Assembly: GCA_951213105.1 (NCBI GenBank)
Contig: OX578155.1
Location: 29,280,857-29,344,856, forward strand
Direction of reading: 5' to 3'
Length of the DNA stretch: 64,000 nucleotides
Origin: Amaurobius ferox
Taxonomy: Eukaryota; Arthropoda; Arachnida; Araneae; Amaurobiidae
The notes under the pieces were generated by a model. That model saw nothing but the letters and a program-made list of their open reading frames with translations. It was not told the origin of the DNA and ran no database searches. Within the stretch, counting starts at the first letter, position 1; every line of letters begins with the position of its first letter. The position numbers were made by a program, and so were the translations under genes. Below are positions 57,511-64,000 of this stretch, piece after piece.

Positions 57511-58203
57511 ACTTTCCTTATATACATAATGTATAAGGAAAGTATTGTGACGGGGTCGAAAATTCGAATTTGAGTTTTCGACGGGAGAGCACGTTTCAAG
57601 CATCCCTGATCACGAATCAAACATTTTTGAATTGATGTCTGTGTGTGTGTGTGTGTGTCAGTGAGTCTTTGGAGACGATAACTGACGAACGAACGGACCG
57701 ATTCGAACAAAATTTGGTACAAAAATCACAATTCGTAAACACTGGAAGCCTATTGTTTTTATACGCAATCGAATGTTCAGAACCCCCCTAAATTTTCGAG
57801 TGAAATTTTGAAAAAATCGTCAAAAATCAAACTTGCTAATAAAGTTACGCAAATAGACATTTTTTATGTAATTTTTCATTAGAAAACGATTGACACATAA
57901 ATTTTAGAACGCTAACATGAACCGTTCTCGAGATATTGCACATTTTTCAAAAAAATTATCAAAAAGTTATATAAAATAAAAAAAATATATATTTCCTATT
58001 GAGAAACATGTTCACTTTTCATATGTAATACCATGCGATAAATTTGGTGACATCATTCTCGTGGATCTAGCTCGTTCCATTCATGAAAAAAGATACTCTG
58101 AGTAATACTTTTGTATTTGAACGCTAATAGTCATTTATCTGCTGTAAGAATAACTTATCTCTCCGTCCATAACGCTTGGTGGGATTTTGGCGACGAATTT
58201 GGG
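57511..58203 (-). mobile_element. Family B copy Bf, truncated at satellite
   Basis: 3' hairpin end present at 57511. Sequence breaks off after GGCGACGAATTTGGGGG, where the 40-bp satellite starts. Lies directly behind Be in the same orientation. Confidence 0.8.
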
Positions 58204-58890
58204 GGATCGAAATTATCGGGGGTTCAAAAAGTGTCTTGAACCCGCAAAAAATAATTAGGGGTTCATAAGGTGTCTCAAAACCACAACAAAATTATTGCGG
58301 ATTTAAAAAGTGTCCCGAACCCACAACAAAATTATTGGGGGTTCAAAAAGTGTCTTGAACCCATAACAAAATAATTAGGGGTTCACAAGGTATCTCAAAA
58401 CCACAACAAAATTATTGGGGATTTAAAAAGTGTCCCGAACCCACAACAAAATTATTGGGGGTTCAAAAAGTGTCTTGAACCCACAACAAAATAATTTGGG
58501 GTTCATAAGGTGTCTCAAAACCACAACAAAATTATTGGGGATTTAAAAAGTGTCCCGAACCCACAACAAAATTATTGGGGATTCAAAAAGTGTCTTGAAC
58601 CCACAACAAAATAATTAGGGGTTCACAAGGTGTCTCAAAACCACAAGAAAATTATTGGGGGTTTAAAAAGTGTCTTGAACCCACAACAAAATAATTAGGG
58701 GTTCACAAGGTGTCTCAAAACCACAACAAAATTATTGGGGATTTAAAAAGTGTCCCGAACCCACTACAAAATTATTGGGGGTTCAAAAAGTGTCTTGAAC
58801 CCACAACAAAATAATTAGGGGTTCACAAGGTGTCTCAAAACCACAACAAAATTATTGGGGATTTAAAAAGTGTCCCGAACCCACAACAAA
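58204..58890. repeat. Satellite: 40-bp monomers in 120-bp higher-order units
   Basis: Three monomer types alternate: ATTATTGGGGGTTCAAAAAG, ATAATTAGGGGTTCACAAGG and ATTATTGGGGATTTAAAAAG, each ending in a CACAAC-type spacer. The A-B-C order repeats about five times with one shortened unit. Monomers carry a small inverted repeat (GGGTTC...GAACCC). Confidence 0.9.
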
Positions 58891-58894
58891 AAAA

Positions 58895-59830
58895 TCTGAT
58901 GTGGGCAACACATGACTTTCCTTATATAATTTACTACTTTTACAGTAAAAAAAAAATAGGTTTTTCTCATAGTAGATACTAATATTCTTTACAAGATATT
59001 GAATTTTCGCCAATTAGTCGTCATTTTCATTGATTTAGCGTCATTTTTATCCATTTGGCGAGATTTTCGTTCTATTTGGCAACATTTCAAAAAAATCGCC
59101 AAGTTGGCGACATCGCCAAATTCGTCGCCAAAATCTCGCCAAACGTTATGCACTAAGAAATAAGTTATTCTTACAGCAGATAAATGACTATTGGCGTTCA
59201 AATACAAAAGTATTATTCAAAGTATCTTTTTTCATGATGGAACGAGCTAGATCCACGAGAATGATGTCACTCAATGTATCGCATAGTATTACATATGAAA
59301 AGTGAACATGTTTCTCAATAGGAAATATTTTTTTTTTATTTTATATGACTTTTTGATAATATTTTTGAAAAATGTACAATATCTCGAGAACGGTTCATGT
59401 TAGCGTTCTAAAATTTATATCAATCGTTTTCTAATGAAAAATTACATAAGAAATGTCTATTTGCGTAACTTTATTAGTGGTTTTGATTTTTTTGACGATT
59501 TTTTCAAAATTTCATTCGAAAATTTAGGGGGGTTCTGAATATTCGATTGCAGATAAAAACAATAGGCTTCCAGTGTTTACGGATTGTGATTTTTGTACCA
59601 AATTTGGTTCGAATCGGTCCATTCGTTCGTCAGTTATCGTTTCCACAGACTCACTGACACGCACACACACACATACACATGCTTTCACACACACACACAC
59701 AGACATCACTTCAAAAATGTTTGATTCGTGATCAGGGATGCTTGAAACGTACTCTCCCGTCGAAAACTCGAATTCGAATTTTCGACCCCGTCACAATACT
59801 TTTCTTATACATTATGTATATAAGGAAAGT
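58895..59830 (+). mobile_element. Family B copy Bg inserted in satellite
   Basis: Complete. The left flank is satellite up to CACAAC plus an A-run. The right flank resumes with ATTATTGGGGGTTCAAAAAG and one more monomer end, so the element sits inside one satellite monomer. Confidence 0.85.
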
Positions 59831-59865
59831 AATTATTGGGGGTTCAAAAAGTGTCTTGAACCCAC
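59831..59865. repeat. Remainder of interrupted satellite monomer
   Basis: ATTATTGGGGGTTCAAAAAG, then TGTCTTGAACCCACA. The array ends here. Confidence 0.85.
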
Positions 59866-60306
59866 AGAGTTTTCCAGCTTCATGGTATAAACATAAACAT
59901 AAACACCTGACATTTCAATGAAATCCAGGTGATCTCAATTCTGGCAAATCTGGAGAAAGCCCGTCTTTAAACCACTTACAGCACCTGCATTCTGAGCGTT
60001 CTTATGTCAAAGCTGGATGAGGTAATAGCAGATTCTTGCGTAAGTTTTCATGCGGCGGTGCTGCACTCTTTCAGCTACTTACCGTTAAATGTGCCAAGGA
60101 ACATATTTTGAAATTTTTTCTTCCTCTGCATGTGAGGTAACGTGCGAGTTGATGCGCTATCTTGAGAAACATTTTAATAAGGTAGAAATGTAATTTTAAA
60201 CAATGTTTCGCAAATAGGATAATATTTACAGGGAAGCACATTTTTTTCTCTTCAAAAATCTTTTTATTCACTATTTTTTGTGACAAGATTTATATATATA
60301 TATATA
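59866..60306. other. Unassigned spacer with short (TA)n
   Basis: Locally balanced base composition between 59930 and 60080, but no identifiable protein. (TA)n at about 60292-60305. Confidence 0.35.
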
Positions 60307-60742
60307 AGATTCATATGAAAAAGAGAGGGGAAATGACCAAATGCAAGGCATAAAATGGTAGAGGGGGATGGCGACCCCTCTTTCCCGTTTAAAAGACTGC
60401 TTTTATGCCCGGGCAACACTCACGGTACCAATGCCATGCAGTAGCCATACTTCCGTAAATGTGTCAAATCAAAAACACTCGAAAAAGTGCAAAGAAAACA
60501 AATAGGAATCAACCAGGATCAACCAGCGATCCTGGTTGATTCCAATTTGTTTTCTTTGCACTTTTTCGAGTGTTTTTGATTTGACACATTTACGGAAGTA
60601 TGGCTACTGCATGGCATTGGTACCGTGAGTGTTGCCCGGGCATAAAAGCAGTCTTTTAAACGGAAAAGAGAGGTCGCCATCCCCCTCTACCATTTTATGC
60701 CTTGCATTTGGTCATATCCCCTCTCTTTTTCATATGAATCTT
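60307..60742. repeat. Near-perfect palindrome, arms about 214 bp, 7-bp spacer
   Basis: The left arm (60307-60520) and right arm (60528-60742) are almost exact inverted copies around the spacer AACCAGC. Differences are few single bases and small indels (for example GGAAATGACC versus GGTCATATCC). Both outer edges read AAGATTCATATGAAAAAGAG. It is bordered by (TA)n on the left, and a diverged relative begins at 60896. Confidence 0.9.
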
Positions 60743-60829
60743 GTATGTTACTTTAGGAGAATGGGCTGCATTGTGCCAACTTCTGGAGAAAAATTGGATA
60801 ACTGAAATAATTTTTATATGTTTACTATG

Positions 60830-60832
<3 letters not shown>

Positions 60833-60898
<66 letters not shown>
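60833..60898. repeat. (TA)n microsatellite
   Basis: About 65 bp of TA dinucleotides directly before the palindrome-related segment. Confidence 0.9.
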
Positions 60899-60900
<2 letters not shown>

Positions 60901-61195
60901 ATTTAAAATGAAAAATATAGGTGGAATGATTGTATTTACAGGGTTGCAGAAAGGTCAAGGGGGATTGCGACCCCTATTTCCTGGTTAGAAGCTAGCTTTG
61001 ACTTCATGAAAACGCTCCCAGAGACTCTGCACGCCCGAAACAACAATCGAACATGTCCGTGGGGAAAAATGGCCGAATCCCAGACAACATAAAAATGATC
61101 AAAATAACAATAAAATTGGAAATTTTACAAACCAGCAAGACGAGAATCATGGAAGAGTTGCATAAAGCGTATAAACTTCGGATAGGAAAGCATAC
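60896..61195 (+). repeat. Diverged relative of the palindrome arm
   Basis: AAGATTTAAAATGAAAAATA, then TCAAGGGGGATTGCGACCCC and TATTTCCTGGTTAGAAG, parallel the start of the palindrome's left arm (AAGATTCATATGAAAAAGAG, GGGGGATGGCGACCCCTC, TTTCCCGTTTAAAAG). It is also preceded by (TA)n. Confidence 0.55.
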
Positions 61196-61203
61196 ATAAA
61201 AAA

Positions 61204-62130
61204 TCTGATGTGGGCAACACATGACTTTCCTTATATAACGTAATGAATTTACCACTTTTACAGTAAAATAAATAGGTTTTTCTTATAGTAGATACTAATA
61301 TTCTTTCCAAGATATTGAATTTTCGACAATTAGTCGTCATTTCATTGATTTAGCGTCATTTTTATCCATTTGGCGAGATTTTCGTTAATTTGTCAACATT
61401 TCAAAAAGTCGCCAAGTTGGCGACATTCCGCCAAAATCTCGCCAAGCATAATGGACAAAGAAATAAGTTATTCTTACAGCAGATAAATGAATATTGGCGT
61501 TCAAATACAAAAGTATTACTCAAAGTATCTTTTTTCATGAATGGAACGAGCTAGATCCACGAGAATGATGTCATCCAATATATCGCATGGTATTACTGAA
61601 AAGTGAACATGTCTCTCAAGAGGAAATATTTTTTTTTTATTTTATATGACTTTCTGATAATTTTTTTGAAAAATGTGCAATATCTCGAGAACGGTTCATG
61701 TTAGCGTTCTAAAATTTATGTCAATCGTTTTCTAATGAAAAATTACATAAGAAATGTCTATATGCGTAACTTTTTTAGTGGTTTTGATTTTTTGACTATT
61801 TTTTCCAAATTTCATTTGAAAATTTAGGGGTGTTCTTAACATTCGATTGTGTATAAAAACAATAGGCTTCCAGAGTTTACGGATTCTGATTTTTGTACCT
61901 AATTTGGATCGAATCGGTCCATTCGTTTGTCAGTTATCGTCTTCACAGACTCTCACACACACACACACACACACACATACTTTCACACACACACACACAC
62001 AGACATCACTTCAAAAATGTTTGATTCGTGATCAGGGATGCTTGAAACGTGCTCTCCCGTCGAAAACTCGATTTCAAATTTTCGACCCCGTCACAATACT
62101 TTCCTTATACATTATGTATATAAGGAAATT
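61204..62130 (+). mobile_element. Family B HINE-like element, copy Bh
   Basis: Complete, ending TATATAAGGAAATT (one change in the terminal motif). (CA)n tracts at 61951-62001. Bi follows head to tail. Confidence 0.8.
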
Positions 62131-62855
62131 AATAGGATTTTCTTATAGTAGATACTAATATTCTTTCCAAGATATTGAATTTTCGACAATTAGTCGTCAT
62201 TTTCATTGATTTAGCATCATTTTTATACATTTGGCGAGATTTTCATTAATTTGGCAGCATTTCAAAAAAGTCGCCAAGTTGGCGACATTCCGCCAAATTC
62301 CTCGCCAAAATCTCGCCAAGCGTTATGCACTAAGAAAAACGTTATTCTTACAGCAGATAAATGACTATTGGCGTTCTAATACAAAAGTATTATTCAAAGT
62401 ATATTTTTTCATGAATGGAACGAGCTAGATCCACGAGAATGATGTCACTCAATTTATCGCATGTTATTACATATGAAAATAACATGTTTCTCTATAGGAA
62501 TTTTTTTTTTTATGTGACTTTTTCATAATTTTTTTGAAAAATGTACAATATCTCGAGAACGGTTCATATTAGCGTTCTAAATTTTATGCCAATCGTTTTC
62601 TAATGAAAAATTACATAAGAAATGTCTATTTGCGTAACTTTATTAGCGGTTTTGATTTTTTAACGATTTTTTCAAAATTTCATTCGAAAATTTAGGGGGG
62701 GTTCTGAACATTCGATCACGTATAAAATTCGATCACGGCTTCCAGTGTTTACGGATTGTAATTTTTGTTCCAAATTTGGTTCGAATCGGTCCATTCGTTC
62801 GTCAGTTATCGTCTCCACAGACTCACTGACACACACACACACACACACACACATA

Positions 62856-62900
<45 letters not shown>

Positions 62901-63036
62901 ACACACAGACATCACTTCAAACATGTTTGATTCGTGATCAGGGATGCTTGAAACGTGCTCTCCCGTCGAAAACTCGAATTCGAATTTTCGACCCCGTCAC
63001 AATACTTTCCTTATACATTATGTATATAAGGAAAGT
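62131..63036 (+). mobile_element. Family B copy Bi, 5' truncated, tandem with Bh
   Basis: Begins at the TTCTTATAGTAGATACTAAT module (about 70 bp missing). Ends with the complete hairpin. (CA)n tract of about 75 bp at 62831-62907. Confidence 0.8.
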
Positions 63037-63524
63037 AAAAAGTCGCGTCTAATATATAGAGCATTCTGGATGTGAAACAATCAGATAATCCTAGTTAAGA
63101 ATTGAGTTGTATTCCAGGATGTCGGATAAATTAACATAATTTTTATCACAATATTTTCTGCAAAAACCATCATATTAGTGCTGGACAAAGCGGAAGGGAT
63201 ATGATTGTTATTTGGGAGGGATTGAAAGCGATTACGCGAAAAAAAATAGTTCCAGAAACACCGATAGGTGGCGCTGTACAACAGAAAATATGCTGAAAAG
63301 ACACAAAATAATCACAAAAACACAAACGCATGCGAAATGGAATTTTTCCTTTTTAATTTCTTTTGCTGATATGAAAAGAAAGGAGATAAAAAAGTGAAGA
63401 AACTGTCATTGTAACTGCAATTTCGCACTGTAAGCACAAAAACTTGCATAAACCCTTGGTTTGCAGCTACTATGTTCTGGGCATAAAAGGGGATAAAACT
63501 GGGAAATTTTCATTCTTATCAGCG
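63037..63524. other. Unassigned leader before transposase fragment
   Basis: Contains GATAGGTGGCGCTGTACAAC near 63266. No TIR could be assigned. Confidence 0.35.
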
Positions 63525-63833
63525 ATGGCTGTCACACTGCCAGAACGCGCTTTGCTTGTGAAGCTGTTTTATGAAAACGAAGGACATGCTGCAGCTGTAC
63601 TTCGAGAGTTTCGTCGACTTAATAATTTGTGCAAAGGAACATTACTTCCACAAGCTCTCAGGAGAATGATCGTTCGATTCGAGAAAACTGGACATCTTGC
63701 AGTTCAGCCGGGTCGAGGACGCAAATCGACTCGTTCAGATGTCGTTGACGATGTTGCCACCGCTATTGTTGAACAATCAATGGATAACGTTATACACAGC
63801 ATTCCGTGTATCGATAAGGTCCTTGTGATATGA
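63525..63833 (+). pseudogene. DUF4817-type transposase N-terminus (truncated)
   Basis: From the ATG at 63525 the frame encodes 102 residues. Residues 1-75 (MAVTLPERALLVKLFYENEG, HAAAVLREFRRLNNLCKGTL, MIVRFEKTGHLAVQPGRGRK) are the N-terminal helix-turn-helix domain (DUF4817) of a Tc1/mariner-like transposase group that binds its own TIRs. VVDDVATAIVEQS follows, as usual. After SMDNV the expected second helix-turn-helix and DDE catalytic domain are missing and the frame ends IPCIDKVLVI. AATAAA at 63850-63855 lies just behind. The C-terminal counterpart of the same transposase group is at 19870-20130, in a different copy. Internal deletion or old truncation is likely. A domesticated DNA-binding protein is possible but unsupported. 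Confidence 0.7.
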
Positions 63834-63876
63834 ATGTTTGGTACGTTTGAATAAAATGTGTTACAAATGTGTATTT

Positions 63877-64000
63877 TGTTGTTGTTGTTGAAACCCAGAC
63901 CGTCCGACCTACCAGAAAGGTGTAAGGTAACTGTTTGGACGGTCGGGAAGTGCCACCCAATTTACACCAGAACTCAGTGGGGGAGGCATCCACTAGGACC
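63877..64000 (-). mobile_element. tRNA-SINE family S1, running off the window edge
   Basis: (TTG)n tail, then the S1 3' body (ACCGTCCGACCTACCAGAAA, GGTGTAAGGTAACTGTTTGG, CGGGAAGTGCCACCC). The tRNA head lies beyond position 64000. Confidence 0.85.

Noticed and set aside
58204..58890. Regular 40-bp repeats considered as a CRISPR array
   Set aside because: There are no unique spacers: the repeats are contiguous and form a three-monomer higher-order satellite in a eukaryotic context.

Overview
The window looks like AT-rich intergenic or intronic DNA from a metazoan with a repeat-dense genome, most likely an arthropod and possibly an arachnid. The reasons are the absence of any compact gene run, several tRNA-derived SINEs, Jockey-, hAT- and Tc1/mariner-type elements, a DUF4817-type transposase N-terminus, and abundant (CA)n, (CAGA)n and (TA)n tracts. 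I did not identify any complete host gene. The one long intact reading frame (41612-44560, minus) is ORF2 of a Jockey-like non-LTR retrotransposon. Possible host traces are a first-exon-like segment ending in a GTAAGT donor (about 4600-5064), a short terminal-exon-like segment with a membrane helix (11636-11805), and an X-box-like promoter motif (32169-32182).

Most of the window consists of three non-coding element families, called A, B and C here. All three have the same plan. A 5' mini-hairpin is followed by a short motif X; the body is non-coding; a (CA/CAGA)n microsatellite lies near the 3' end; and the 3' end is a hairpin whose arms are X and its complement. Family A is about 0.7-0.8 kb and has about 27 whole or partial copies, family B is about 0.93 kb with 9 copies, and family C is 1.0-1.3 kb with 3 copies. 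A and B share their 5' hairpin and a homologous 3' module. Several copies sit inside recognisable host sequences, and those sites show insertion into A/T runs without a target duplication of useful length. This resembles Helentron-associated non-autonomous elements (HINE/DINE-1 type). Family A also forms head-to-tail arrays, the longest at 36188-39378.

Layout: 1-1830 is a degenerate tandem repeat. 1922-3958 is a hAT element with an exact 8-bp target duplication and an internal palindrome. 5750-7440 is another tandem array. 8236-16320 holds SINEs, an RT fragment split by family A, C1, A2 and a Penelope-like tail. 16478-24128 holds A copies, a Tc1/mariner element carrying an A dimer, a long-TIR MITE and a foldback. 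24986-31581 holds C2, Penelope-like remnants next to (TA)n tracts, and A copies. 32764-41304 is mostly families A and B. 41490-44585 is the Jockey element. 44775-47165 is a 26-bp satellite with a duplicated foldback. 47960-49289 is an A copy carrying a SINE with a 5S rRNA-derived head. 50675-59865 is a nest of B, C, A, SINE and satellite. 60307-60742 is a near-perfect palindrome. 61204-63036 is a B dimer, followed by a DUF4817 transposase fragment and a SINE running off the window edge.

The elements do not form a pathway. They record a layered insertion history in which several before/after sites can be read directly. The observations I rate highest are the 5S-headed SINE with its matching empty site, the shared architecture and insertion behaviour of families A/B/C, and the long palindrome at 60.3-60.7 kb.
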